Below are positions 24,810 through 36,799 of a stretch of DNA of 64,000 nt, in pieces; positions within the stretch are counted from its first letter, which is position 1, and each line of letters starts with the position of its first letter. Source of the DNA: Tubiluchus corallicola (Eukaryota > Priapulida > Priapulimorpha > Priapulimorphida > Tubiluchidae). Made by a program: the position numbers and the translations under genes. Where the stretch lies: positions 62,001 through 126,000 of the forward strand of contig JAQGDQ010000053.1 in assembly GCA_030141605.1 (NCBI GenBank), in the 5' to 3' direction. Below the pieces are notes generated by a model, which had not been told where the DNA came from, searched no databases, and saw only the letters and a program-made list of their open reading frames with translations.

Positions 24810-27800
24810 ATGGCGGCTACGGTAAAGTTGATTAGAATTGATTCTGGAAGAAAATTTGAGGACTCGAAGCGTTATTCAGGTAATTAAACCTATTGTCAGT
24901 GAAAAACATTAGGTAATTCTGACAAAACTACATTCTTATGAGAAATTCTAACAGAAGAAACCATACTCATTGGGTAGATTGCAATGTAAGATTCTTATTC
25001 CTAGAAAACCTGGTACCTTTATTTAACAAGTGATTAATTATGGCCTATATTTCCGTCATGTATGTTTCTAAGTGTCTTGAATCTCTCTTGTGGGATGACG
25101 TATTGAATTTCCTGTTACACTGTGGCAGTTTATTGATAATCAGCACGTTTCATTACCACAGCTTTCCACTGTAGCAAATCTTGAATGCCTAAATAATTGG
25201 TCCCCATTTTTTATGAACCTTCCCTCCGCTCTATTGATTTTGGAAACAGCATTTTTAAATGGTGTAACTACTTCCTGGAGAAATAGTATCCAGTAATCAG
25301 TATTCTGCCACTCTCCGTTACACGTTTTTCTATTAATATTATAAATCTACAGTAATTGTATTTTGTGGATGAAAATAAATAAATTGAATTGAATTAACCA
25401 GTGGTATTCCCCAAGGAACTTTGTCGGGACCTTATGGTTTTCTCATTTTCATCAATGACATTACTGATTTTGCATCCCCTGACACAGACACATTCACACA
25501 CATATATATATAAATACCACTATTTGTTGAGGATATTAAACCTTATCATCCAATTAGAGATACCTCTGGTCGAGGGACATTATTACAAACAGACTTGTCT
25601 GAAATTGAACGATGGTGTGACAACTGGTCAATGTCCCTCAAATGCAATAAATGCAGCAGCAGCGCACTTTTATTCATTCTAATTAAACAAGGCCTTATTA
25701 CCTGAGAGATGGTATTATTGAAGAAGAATCAGTTGTATGTGATTTGGGAGTATTAGTCTCAAATAAGCCGAAGTAGAGCTCTCATATCAGGGGATATAAT
25801 TGAGCATAGTAGAACTTTCTCAAGCTAGTAGATCCACTGGAATGATAAAAGGCTACATTTCATCATGTAGTGGAAATGTTATTGTACCAATGTACAAAGC
25901 TGTAGTTGGACTAATATGTAAGTATTTATGCGTTGCTTGGTTGTGTCTTTATGTTACTCTAAAGAATGCTTTAATAGAAAGAATGCACTTGAGATGTATT
26001 AGTCTGGCCTCTAACATTCAACCAGACTGTATCTTCACTTGAACAATGTCGTCACCTATATAGATCTTATTAATTGCTATGAAGTCATCAATGGTAGTTC
26101 AAACTTACATAGTGATAATTTTTTTCTTTACCACGATGTGATTTGCGTGGACATAACTCTAAATTATTTGTACTTGTATACTCTTGCACTAATATTAGAG
26201 CCCACTTCTTCTCTCCTCGCGTTATGGAATTCATTTAATGATGAAATGTTGAAGCATCAAATCTGACTCAGTTTCGAAAATCACTGAGAAGACGCCGTCA
26301 AAAACCATATTTATGGTTTGGTCTCTTAGACTTCACCAGCAAGTATAAACTACTTTTCAAAAAACTTGTTGTTGGTGCCATTCATATAGATATACAGCGT
26401 GTACTTTGGCTGTTAAAATACCACAGTGTTCAATAGAAAGTTGAGTTAATGGTAAAAAGATGGGGTACATTACCTGTGTCAAGGTTTGATATTCGATATT
26501 CAATATTGAACCACATTCTGAAGTTGGTATGGTAATAAATTTCCTATTTTGACCAAAGCCGGCTTCATATGTTCAAACCATTCAGTGTTCGTAATAGACT
26601 CGAATGCAGTACTCAATATCGAACCAGAAGCTGGTTTCATAGTTAAACTGTTGAAGATACGAAGAAGCTTCAATCATGCTTCCTCTTACAAGTAACTCTC
26701 ATTTCCGCATTTCCCCATAGTTTATATATTCGACACAAGCACTTCAAGTTTAAGGAACTAGCTGGTGTAAACCAAACAAAAGTTTGATACATTTCAGCAA
26801 AAACACGTGTTATTCATTAGCTCATTAGCTATTTAACGAGTAGAGATACGGGAATCTGCAGTTACAAATCTTCCCATTTCTGTATTCCCAAATTTTTATC
26901 CGAGTTTCACATTTGGCTGTTATTTCATGTTTAAAGTGCCAGTGTAACCAAAGAAAAGTTTGTAATGCCTCAGTAAAAACACATAATTATTCTCCAGCTC
27001 ATTGATTATTTTACGATATAGGTACCTGGTAGTTACAACTTTCCTGTTCCCGCATTCTCACACTTTTTGCAAGTTTCACAGTAGCACAAGCATTTCATAT
27101 TTAAGGTGCTGGTGTAACCAAAGAAAAAATTCTAATGCCTCATCTAACATAAATGTTGTTCACTGGCTCATGAGCTATGTAATGATATTTTTACATGCCC
27201 ATTACGAACTTCCCCATTCCCATATTCCCGCACTCGACATGTGGTGTTCGAAACTAAATGTGCAGAGACTATGTCTTAGATATGTTACTCATGTTAATTG
27301 GGATAATGTGTCTATGCCAAGGACAACGCCAAGACACAATTACTTTGGTTAGCATCCGCAAGTTGTAATGTACTCATTTGGCTTTTTAATTTTAAGCATG
27401 CACGGCTACACTTGTATGTACATGTGGCTCAACACTTAGGCAGTTTTCATAGCACTCAGATAGTAAGTGTTAGTCCACTTAGAAAAAACACTTTTGTTTC
27501 ATAATAATAATTATTATTTGCTTGTAAGGAGTTATAACAAATCAGGATGCAGGATCATTGAAATGTGTAACATTTTTGCAGTGGAAATTACAGTGCAAAT
27601 ATCATTGTTTGTTCATGTTTGAGAAAGTCCAGTCAATTTGTAAATTTTGCAACATCAACTATAACTAGTTTTTATCTACAACTGCATCTGCAGTTTAAAT
27701 AAACACTGTGAAAGAAAACACCCAAAAACGTTGGGATATTTTTGTATAAAAAAGACATTGATTTTTGTATAAAAAGACATCAGGAGTGTATGGTTGCCTG

Positions 27801-30800
27801 TCGATTTTTTTTATCAAAGAACATACTGTGTGCAAAATAGAACAAATTGCAGTGCAATTCGTCTGGTTATGTTCACGCTGAAAATACAATATTTAGAGAG
27901 GGCTTTTTAAGAGCTTTTCTGGACCATTACATAATACAATATATCTAAATATGCTGTTGCAACAGCTATACACTAATCCTGTGTTACAACCTAATTTTAG
28001 TTCTACCCTTGAAAATAATAAAATGCCAACATATTCAGCTAATCCATAACCCATACATATACTGTGAACCATAACTGAAAATTAGTACCAATCGGTTACT
28101 GTGTTTGTCTTTGCCAAAAGGTCTTTTGTTACCTTTTGATTGGCCCTACCCATGCATTTTCCTAAATTACCTAATGATCTTTTAGTACTACTTTATGCTG
28201 TCATTTTGCTCGAGCTCATTGGTGTCGTTAAGCGAGGCCGTAAAACGCTAAATTACCTTCGTGAAAGTCTCTAATAACTTACTTCGTGTTCGCAGGTCCG
28301 TTTAAAGCTACTCGCATTTGGAACGATATTATTGATCACTTGAAAGAAGGTGTAGAAGTAAAACGAAGATGGCACAAAATTAGAAAATATGACAACTGCT
28401 TTACAGGTATAATACATTTGGCACTTTGAATGGTGTTCCTGCTTTACAAATTACATGTATGTATAGATGTCATTATTAATAAGTAGTGCTAGTCTGGTAA
28501 TTTTGTTGCAACAGCATAATTTGGCATTAAATTTGTTTTTCATTATTTTTTTTTAATTTGTTTAACTTGCTTATTAGTTGATTTGCTCATATTCCTATTC
28601 TGAAAATTAAAAGTTTTTTTTATAAACTTTACAGGACAGGATGCTGTTAATGTAATATTGCAGTATCTGCAGGAGGACTCTGCAAATTTTGGGTGTAATG
28701 TGTCAAGAGATAATGCAGTGAAGGTATGAAAATAACGTAAAAATAGAAAGTCATGAAGACAGTCCTTGTTAAATTCCATTCTCTAAAGAAATCATCGAGC
28801 TGAGGCACAGAGCATTAAAAATTAAAAGAACTGCATTGTGTACCTATCAACATACATGCATATCTGGTAAAAGGAGCACGACACATTTTTAAGTTATACC
28901 CTAAAATAATCTAACGTATAAAATATTGAAAAAGAACATAATTATTTTTAAAGAATGACATACATGAAATAATTATTGCCACGGTAGTTTAATTTTACAG
29001 CTGCTCCTTGTTACATGCATTTGGGCATGCACTAGTTCTAGCTGCACAAAGATGCACTGTACTTCCCAGTTCAATTATGATGTGGCACACACACACACAC
29101 ACACTTATGGTGAATTTGCATGATGCCATAGTGGTAAACTTGGAATTTAAATTTTTAATCTGAAATTTGCCCAGTTCTTGTGTATCACAATGTTGTGCAG
29201 TAGTACTGTATTTCAGTTTTCACTTGCAAACACGTACAACACACTAGTGGAAAGTTTGTGCTATTACAAAATTATGTTCAATTCTGATATCATCACTTGC
29301 AGTACCCACTGGCAGTTTATTAAGTTTTTAAGCTATTATTTAATTATCAGAAACACTGTGGTATTACTGTAGACATTAATATGTATCCTTTTTACCGCAC
29401 TTCAAAATAGAGCAGGATATGGAAAATCCACTTGCTTTCCTTTAACACCAGTTTCTATGTATGTGACTGGGTAACAGGCAAATGTGTGCATGGTGCAATA
29501 TAATTTTGAAGAAACCTCATTAAGAATAACTCATTGCATGTGCATTTGTTTTTTTAGCTGTGTCAGGCATTTATGGATTACTCTGTGTTTGAACCAATTT
29601 GCAACGCTGACTCACCGAAGAAGTTTCATGATGCCGGAACAAAATTCTATAGGTTTATCAACATAGAAGAAGAGGAAAATCGTATTTATCACCCAGGAGA
29701 AAAATTAAGGCATGTCAATCTTTTAAATTTCATTTGTCTAAAATAAATTTATAATATTTAAATATTTATGAATATTTTCAGATTTTATCTCATTAGACGA
29801 AAGGTTTTTAGTTTTTAGTTTACATTTTTGTCTAAGTTGTCTTGAACTGAGCGTACAAGTTTCATTCACCTTAGTTAGTTAATTTGTGTTTCACTTGCAG
29901 TTTTTTACCGAAAATTCAATAAATGTGTTATGTGTTAGGATGAGAACATCTACAGGCATGGAATTTGATGATGAAAACAGTGGCACATATAAATCAAGAA
30001 CTATTCATCCAAATGATAGGCTGCTTTGCAGTATTAATGAAAAGTCTGAAGAACGGCTACCATCTATTCCTCTTCATCAGCAATCCAACTACAATGTTTG
30101 GCTCTCCAAACAAACTGACCAGAAACACTATAGTCGGACTTCTGACACTCAGACGATTGCAGATACACATTGTAACAACAACATTGCGAATTTACGTGTC
30201 CTGAATGAAAGAGAGATGGGTTTTTTACGCAAATCAATTAGACGGTTGACTCATCCTGAGACATATACTGACCAAAGCAAGAAAACTATGGTGAAACACA
30301 TCTCCTTGCCAACATTTCTGCCTAATGATGTGCAGTATAGTCTTCCCTTAAATGGTATGTATGTTTGCCTGTCTTTTTCTTTTCATGTCAGCTTGTTCGT
30401 AAGTCTGTAAATGTGTATGTATAAGTGAATGATATGTACTGAACATCCAGCAGCACCTTTGTAAATCTTTGTAAACATTTTCTGTGCTGCTGCACTTGAC
30501 ATTATAAAAGTCTAATTCACTTATGTAAAGAATGCAGACTATACAACTTATTGTAGCTACAATACTATATTTTGCTGTAATTTTGGATTAACTGTTGCAG
30601 TTATATGTGATGTATGGCGGGAAGTGGCTCTCCTGCGATTGCTGCTTATTGTAGAAATTCCAATTCTTGAAGGCATCATGAGTGACAATATCTTTAGCAC
30701 AGAGTCTTCTAGCATGCCGTCTGATGCTTCCAGTGCAGTGCTTCGGAAGCACAACAGTTGTTCGGCCGTCTCTTCAAGTGGGTATGTTCAAAATCAGTTT

Positions 30801-33393
30801 ATGTACTCTTTTGTAGTATTGCAATGTTATGTATAGCAGAACAGTTTTAACCAATTAACTGATTTGTAGGTGAAACTTAGTGAAAATTCGGCTAAACAAC
30901 CTGTCAAAATCCAATTCTTTCTGACCTATCAAAACCATATTTTGTTTGACTTGATATACCATTGTACTTTTATCTATTTAAAGCATTTCAGCTGTAGAGT
31001 ATATACTAAAAGTTGCACATATTTCATAGAATTTATCTATTTACATTTAAAAGTCAAAACATAGACAGTATTGCATAGACAATCAGACACAGGTGAATAA
31101 TGCAGACAGACAATTGCACTTAATGCAGAAAAAATATCAGGTTTTGTGAACAATTGTGTTATGAATGCCACTAATGATAATAAGTTAACTGATGACTTGA
31201 TGTTTTTTTTTTATTTGTTTGCAGCTATATTGACTTGTGGACACGAGCTGCAGTAACTTGCCTAGACAACATTGACTGTATGTATTTGCTTCCTAAAACA
31301 TACAGTATAAATGATAGTACAAACTATAAATTGAAACTGTTCAAGCTCATATCTGACGGTTACAGTAGACAAAAAGAGCCACTGATAAATGGCCGCATGT
31401 TCGATGTCTTTCTTGTAATATATACTTCTCTTCTTGAAAAGCATAAGGAAAGTGCTGCCATTGATGCCATACAGCTGGCTGTTCTGTTGTTGCCTAGTCA
31501 CCAAAGGGAGCAACTGAAACATCTTATGGATTTCCTTGGTGTGGTCATCAGAGACAAATGGACTCAGTTGAGTAAAAACGTGTGTATATTAATAATTTGT
31601 TTAACATCTTTAAATGCTAATATCTTGAAAAACGAATACTTTAGAGCTAGTTATTTGTTACAACTCATGTTAACTCAGGGCTGGCTTTTCTATGTTCGAT
31701 ACTGATGCATTCGTTTGGTATATGAATGATAAGAGTATCCATTGTTACCTTCGGTTTAGTAAATTCTGCAGGGTACGTTTCTTCTACTAACGAAGTTTGT
31801 AAATTGTGACCACTTATTTTTCTTATTAAAGTTAAAATCTGTTATATTTGTTTTAACATTTTTCTGTTTACAACATTTGTTTACAACTAATAACTATTAA
31901 TTTTTTAGTTCTCAAATGAAGAACTTGCCATTAAGGAATTTGCTGACGCGGTCATATGTAATCCTGTTTTGTCAAAGAAGCAAGCAGTCAGATACTTTGG
32001 TAAGCTGTGAACCACTAACAAAAAAATTGACTGATCCACTTTCTTATGCAGTTTACATTCTGCAATGTAAAAATTCCACATTTTTTAAAAATTTGTTTTT
32101 ACTTTTCGTGGTCTGTAAATTTGCATTGTGGTAATCTTATTTTTAGGTTTTATAGCTGCACATGCGGAAGCTATTTTCACCATTCCTCCTGAAGTAGAAG
32201 CACAAGTCCATAAGCAGCTGCTAAAATTATCCAAAGGCAATGATGATGCTGTGCTAGGTAAATTTTCTGTCACAAAATTCTTCTAGATTTTGCAGCTGTT
32301 GGAAATAATAATGACTGCTGCTGCTGAATAAGCTTGGTTTTGTCTGTTTTTGAAAATAACATAAAATCCACTGTTCTGTTTAATGAACAACTTTCTAGTT
32401 TGCACATTTAGTCTTTATGCCTTGTGGTACAAAAATTAACTTAGAGTATGGCAAAATATCGAGACTTGCTTGTCTGAAATAAGATCACTTTTTTTGAAAA
32501 ACATCTGATTCCTTAATTAATATCAGTAATATCAATAGTGTTAAGGAACAGTTTTGATATCAGCTGTACATTCTGTGCCAGGTACGTTGCTAGTCCTGGA
32601 ATTCATTGTTGTTATTCTATTGTTATCACGCCCACTTTAGAGCATATTTTACCAATTTTCTAGTACAATATGTATATACTTGTATTTGTATACTTTCCTG
32701 CATGTAACTAGTCTCAAAAGTGGCGAGTTGTTTCAGCTTATATTTTTTCCCTAATCAATTTTTTGGCGAAAATGTGTGATGAGGTGTGACAGCAGCTTTT
32801 GGGCAAATTATAATTTCCAAAAATAATTTTACTATCGTGTTTTGTATTTTGCAGTCAGTTTTAAAGGCAGCCGATGATCACCCATGATACAGGTTCGAAA
32901 TGAGCTGGAATTTGTGTGGACGTTTTTTAAATGAATTCGTTTATGCCTAAATGGCCAATTTTGTCGTTCGTAAATTTAAAAGTTAAAATCATTTTGAGTT
33001 GTCAGACTGGCCTTCTGAGCTGTGGAAATGCACCTTCATTGCTTTTGGTCTTCTCATTTGCGCTTTGCATTTTCTAAAATCGGCTGTCTCTGTCATAATG
33101 ATGCAAGGTAATTAAGGTGATGTATCAACAAAACTGCAATTATGGCTAGCCACATAAGGAACTACCAAGTACTATAAAAATTATTTATTACAGAAATGGT
33201 TTATTGTGAGCAAATTACAGAGCTGGAATTCGAACATCAACGTGAAGACGCAACTGAAACTGCACTCATTGAACTGATGAATTCCATTATTGACAATACC
33301 AGCATTCCACTGAAAGATAAAAAACAGTGGTTGAAGAAACTGCAGAGGTGTCACCCAGATGTGTTCAGTCGGAACTTCTGTGATATGCTGTAA
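24810..33393 (+). CDS. DEPDC7: DEP-domain protein, DEPDC7 orthologue
   Basis: Complete plus-strand gene. Exons: 24810-24879, 28296-28406, 28635-28723, 29558-29709, 29939-30354, 30601-30781, 31225-31579, 31909-31999, 32147-32257, 33194-33393; 1,776 nt, 591 residues (human about 511). DEP domain at about 25-120: PFKATRIWNDIIDHLKEGVE, then KLCQAFMDYSVFEP and FYRF. A variable linker follows, then VWREVALLRLLLIVEIPILE (about 284-303), a helical RhoGAP-like part, and the end CHPDVFSRNFCDML. The CQAxMDYxVFE and terminal CHPDxF motifs fit DEPDC7 better than DEPDC1A/B. DEP domains bind membranes or GPCR-linked partners; human DEPDC7 is reported to bind CARMA2/3 in NF-kB signalling. Intron 4 begins with GC if the reading AAG/GCATGT is right. 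The stop overlaps a perfect donor word GTAAGT. A poly(A) signal may be at 34467. Intron 1 (3.4 kb) holds LINE and tandem repeats. Confidence 0.92.
25395..26330 (+). mobile_element. Degenerate LINE RT fragment in DEPDC7 intron
   Basis: Plus-strand frames read a reverse-transcriptase core, SGIPQGTLSGPYGFLIFIND, then (shifted) TDLSEIERWCDNWSMSLKC, DLGVLVSNK and a tail LWNSFNDEMLK. This order is the CR1/L2/Jockey-type pattern. Several frameshifts and stops make it dead. Directly upstream, 25365-25394, AATAAATAAATTGAATTGAA looks like the tail of another LINE copy, so this fragment may have landed next to an older one. Same orientation as the host gene. Confidence 0.8.
26680..27240. repeat. Tandem array, unit about 170-177 bp
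   Basis: The word GTGTAACCAAAGAAAA or a near copy starts at 26765 (as GTGTAAACCAAACAAAA), 26942 and 27112, giving periods of 177 and 170. Between these, the same blocks recur in order: AGCTCATT, ACGAT or ACGAGTA, TAGTTACAA, CCCATTCC or TTCCCGCATT, AAGTTTCACA and TTTAAGGTGC. A partial copy precedes the first unit and a shortened one follows. It is satellite-like, diverged, and lies in DEPDC7 intron 1. Confidence 0.8.
29086..29104. repeat. (CA)n microsatellite
   Basis: About ten CA units in DEPDC7 intron 3. Confidence 0.9.
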
Positions 33394-34574
33394 GTTTGCA
33401 AAACATGCCTGCATTTCATCACCTTCGAATGTGTACTGTGCAAAGTTATGTCATCATTTCTGAATTACTTGGTAGAGAAGTGATTTCGTTACAGAAGGCA
33501 AGTTACATTATTCAGTTACCAATAACACTATTAAAGTAATTAAAAAAATGTTAAATTATGAGTAGTAGCTCCTCACAGGTCAACAATATTTAATTATTTT
33601 TGAGTGGTTTTGATTGGGTAATTTTTTTCTAACAGCTATTAGAGTTAATAGAGTTAATAAGTATCCATCCTAATATTACACAATTTAAAAGCATTGGTAT
33701 TAATGTATTAGTTGCATTATATAAAAGAATTGCTAAAATGATATCAGCATTTAAAACTGAATTTTAGAGTTGTCGGACATCTTAGTTGTTTAATTGGAGA
33801 TAGATTAACAATAATAATTGTATTTTTAATTATTTTAAGCATTACATTATCTTGTGCATGTACTAATTAAGCACAACTGATGATGATTATTTGCATCCGT
33901 CCTCCAGTACAGGTAGTCGATTGATAAATTATTATGTGATATAAATGTACTATTTTAGTTTAGTAGTTGTACTATACGTCAAATTGTATTTTTGTATCGT
34001 GGCAGCTTAAAAGAGATTATGCAATAGTTGGTTTATTAATAGTAATTAGAAAATAAGTCTTAGTTAATAACGTAGTCACACGGATAGATTATAACATTAT
34101 GCATTGTCTTGCCTTTAATATTTTATTAAATGAAATTTTTAACTGTTTATGTTGGTGTAGGGTTTACATTACTAGATTTTATATCATTAATGTTTATATG
34201 TAAAAAGTATTAAAAATACATTGGATTTGAAGGAGAAATACTCTCTTTATTTTTACTTCCAGTTATCTCTTATATTATACACATACTATTACTGCAGAAC
34301 AGCCTGGTGGAGAAGTAAAGGAAACATATACAAAAACTGCAATATCAGTGATACAAATTTCGCTTTGCAATGTTTTGAAAAAGTACATTGTGAAAGTTAA
34401 ATGTAATGTCAATACCAATGGATATTTTGAATCTAGATATTTTGCAGGCGGTGTGTAACATACCTCAATAAAATTATAGAAATAAGAGTATTTTAGTAAT
34501 AATTGTTGCCAAAAATAGTTGGGAAAATTATATGATTATAATAAATGCTACAATATCTTCAGATTGAAAATGTA
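33394..34574. other. DEPDC7 3' flank
   Basis: AT-rich sequence after the DEPDC7 stop. AATAAA at 34467-34472 and again at 34542 are possible poly(A) signals, which would make a 3' UTR of about 1.1 kb. A good acceptor (TTATTTTTACTTCCAG ending 34261) followed by an 18-codon open piece could be a spliced alternative end. No separate gene seen. Confidence 0.45.
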
Positions 34575-35273
34575 GGTAAAAATGGCAAAAATGGAAAAGT
34601 AGGTAAAAGTGGCACCGGGGGAAAATGACACGTACAAAAACATTTCTTGGAGGCTTCAGAGGGAGTGTTTAGTACTTCTTTTTTGTTATCTCCACCAGGG
34701 CAAATAAGTACGAGTTAGTTCCATGTTCATTTTGAGAAATTCTTGCTTGGAAAACTGTATCGATGTCTATATAACCTTTGCCTGTTAATGTGTATAGAGA
34801 TGAGATGTGAGATAAATTATCTCAGTCTATAGCCATCGCCATTACAATCTATTACCATTAAAGAAAAGTAGACAAACATTATGTGGAATATATTCTGGCA
34901 TTCACTATCATAATCTAATTAAAAACTATGCAGAATATTCACGAATTATTGACTAATTCTATTTAATGAACCAAATATTTTGCGTGGCTTTTGTTAATTT
35001 ATATAACACCAATACAGGTATATTTTTTGTATATTTGCTTGTTTATCTTTGTTTTATGTTTTTCATCAAAAGAAAATGATGCAATAGTATTATTCGGATA
35101 TGGCGGAGATCTATTTCCCAATGATCGTATTCTGGTTCTCTTATAGAAATTAACTGCATTAAAACAACATAATTGTGTGTCACTTTTTCCTACTTTTCTA
35201 TTTGTGCCATTTTCCCTACTTTTCTATTCCTGCCTTTTTTCCTGTGCCATTTTTTACTGTGCCATTTTTACTG
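34575..35273. mobile_element. TA-flanked MITE with repeated TGGCAC ends
   Basis: A 699-bp element between TA dinucleotides at 34573-34574 and 35274-35275. The left end GGTAAAAATGGCAAAAATGG and the inverted right end CAGTAAAAATGGCACAG are near identical. Each terminal region repeats the motif GTAGGTAAAAGTGGCAC or GTAGGGAAAATGGCAC several times over 60-100 bp. CAGT ends with a TA target site fit the Tc1/mariner/pogo superfamily. The inside has no transposase. Confidence 0.75.
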
Positions 35274-35275
35274 TA

Positions 35276-36200
35276 AGTAAGTAAATAATTTATTTGTCTC
35301 TGAGTGTTACAAAATAAACATAAACAAAAGCAAAAAAACTAAAATAAAGATGGAAAAGAAAGGGGGTGGCGAAAAGACCAAGTCAACCACCCCTTTTCAA
35401 ATTGAAGAAAATTAAGTGACCTGTCAAGTAAGGTATGTACAAATGACAATAATCAACTTAACAAAAAATGAGGCAAGTGCAAATGAGTTTACATTTAGAA
35501 ATAAATTTGGCAATGAGAAGAGGCAAAATTTAAATGGGCAAGCAAAACAGAAAATTTAAATTAAAATCAAGAGACAAAATCCAACTCAACAAAAACAACT
35601 AAAAATTACATATAAATCAAGAAACTCAATCCATCATAAGAAGCAAAAAAATGAAGCAATGTCAAGCCATGAGTAAATCATTTAAATTGAAATCAAGAGA
35701 CTAAGTCCAACTCAGCAAAAACAACTAAAAATTACATATAAATCAAGACTCAATCCAGCATAAGAAGCAACGTCAAGCCATGAGTAAATCATCACCAGGT
35801 CAAGCACCTCTATCCAAATTTAAAGGAAATTATATAACCTGACAAGTACAGACAAGGAAAATTATAATAATCAACATTTAAAAATGAAAAGAAAAATAAA
35901 GATGAATAACTAGGGAGATATTAGGATAATGAATTCAGATGAGTTTATAATTAAGTGACAACATAAATCAATGAATATGGCAAATGGTATGAAACAATAT
36001 TTAAATTAGCAAAAACAAAAATTTGGATTTAACTCAAGAAACAGAATTCGTAGGAATAATCAAAAAGAAAAAACTAAAGCAATAAAGTACGTCAATTATA
36101 GATTCATTGAAGAAAATATAGCACCAGTAAAAATAATGAAAATGGATCAGCGATAAACAATAAGAATAATGCTCAATTTTTTTTCCAGAGCATGTGAAGA
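35276..36200. repeat. Nested tandem duplications, A-rich
   Basis: Copies 35555-35680 and 35681-35791 are adjacent direct repeats (126 and 111 bp), both with AATCAAGAGAC, CAACTCA or CAACTCAG and GTCAAGCCATGAGTAAATCA. A larger, more diverged repeat with period near 430 bp links 35395-35640 to 35818-36080; shared text includes GACAAGTA, AATAATCAAC and AACTCAAGAAAC-like words. At the left end, read on the minus strand, AATAAATTATTTACTTACTT looks like the tail of a minus-strand LINE. Confidence 0.7.
35358..35398. other. Stem-loop, 12-bp stem
   Basis: GAAAGGGGGTGG (35358-35369) pairs with CCACCCCTTTTC (35387-35398) with one mismatch around a 17-nt loop. It is G+C-rich compared with its surroundings and sits near the proposed minus-strand LINE tail, so it may be a 3' UTR hairpin of that element. 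Confidence 0.5.
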
Positions 36201-36799
36201 TTCAGTGAAATAGGTGTCAAACCGAAAGATAACTAAGAGATAAATTCGAAACTACGAATACAAATTTCTTACTAAATTGAATAGTTGCCGATTAAATAGA
36301 GGCGAAATTTTTTAACTGCAGTGTGCAATGTTTGGCAAACCAAGATTTCAGACGGGAGACTATTTAAAAGCTGACACCATTATGGTGTAAAGAGTTCAAG
36401 CCATATTAAGTTTTGAACCTATTTTGAAAGTAGAAGCCTTTTTTGAGGATATTGTGGAGTATGAATGGACATCGTGTATTTTTAAAAAGTAGTTCTTATA
36501 TATATATGGTAAAGTGCTTGTTTTGTACCTGTACATAAATTAAAGAGTTCCAAACTATATATATCACAAACTTTTAGTATATTTAACTGGTTATACGAAG
36601 GTGTAGCATGTGCTGTGTAATGAGAGAATGTAATTAATTTAACAATTTTGTTTTTGTAAGGTGGTAAGTGGTTGTAGTATATATTGCTTAGTTTTTCCCC
36701 AGCACAGCACGCAGTACTGTAAGTAGGTATACACTAAAGCGTAATATATCATTTTGAGGATAGGCATATTAATAAAGTAACGTTGTTTATTATTTATAA

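Noticed and set aside
27002-27352. 116-codon plus-strand frame.
   Set aside because: It runs through the 170-177-bp tandem array and has no protein signature.
24810-33393. First thought the DEP gene was DEPDC1A/B, with a cell-cycle TTTGAA site at 24717.
   Set aside because: The CQAxMDYxVFE motif, the VWREV segment and the CHPDxF C-terminus fit DEPDC7 better, and the neighbour is TCP11L1. The TTTGAA word alone is too common to call.
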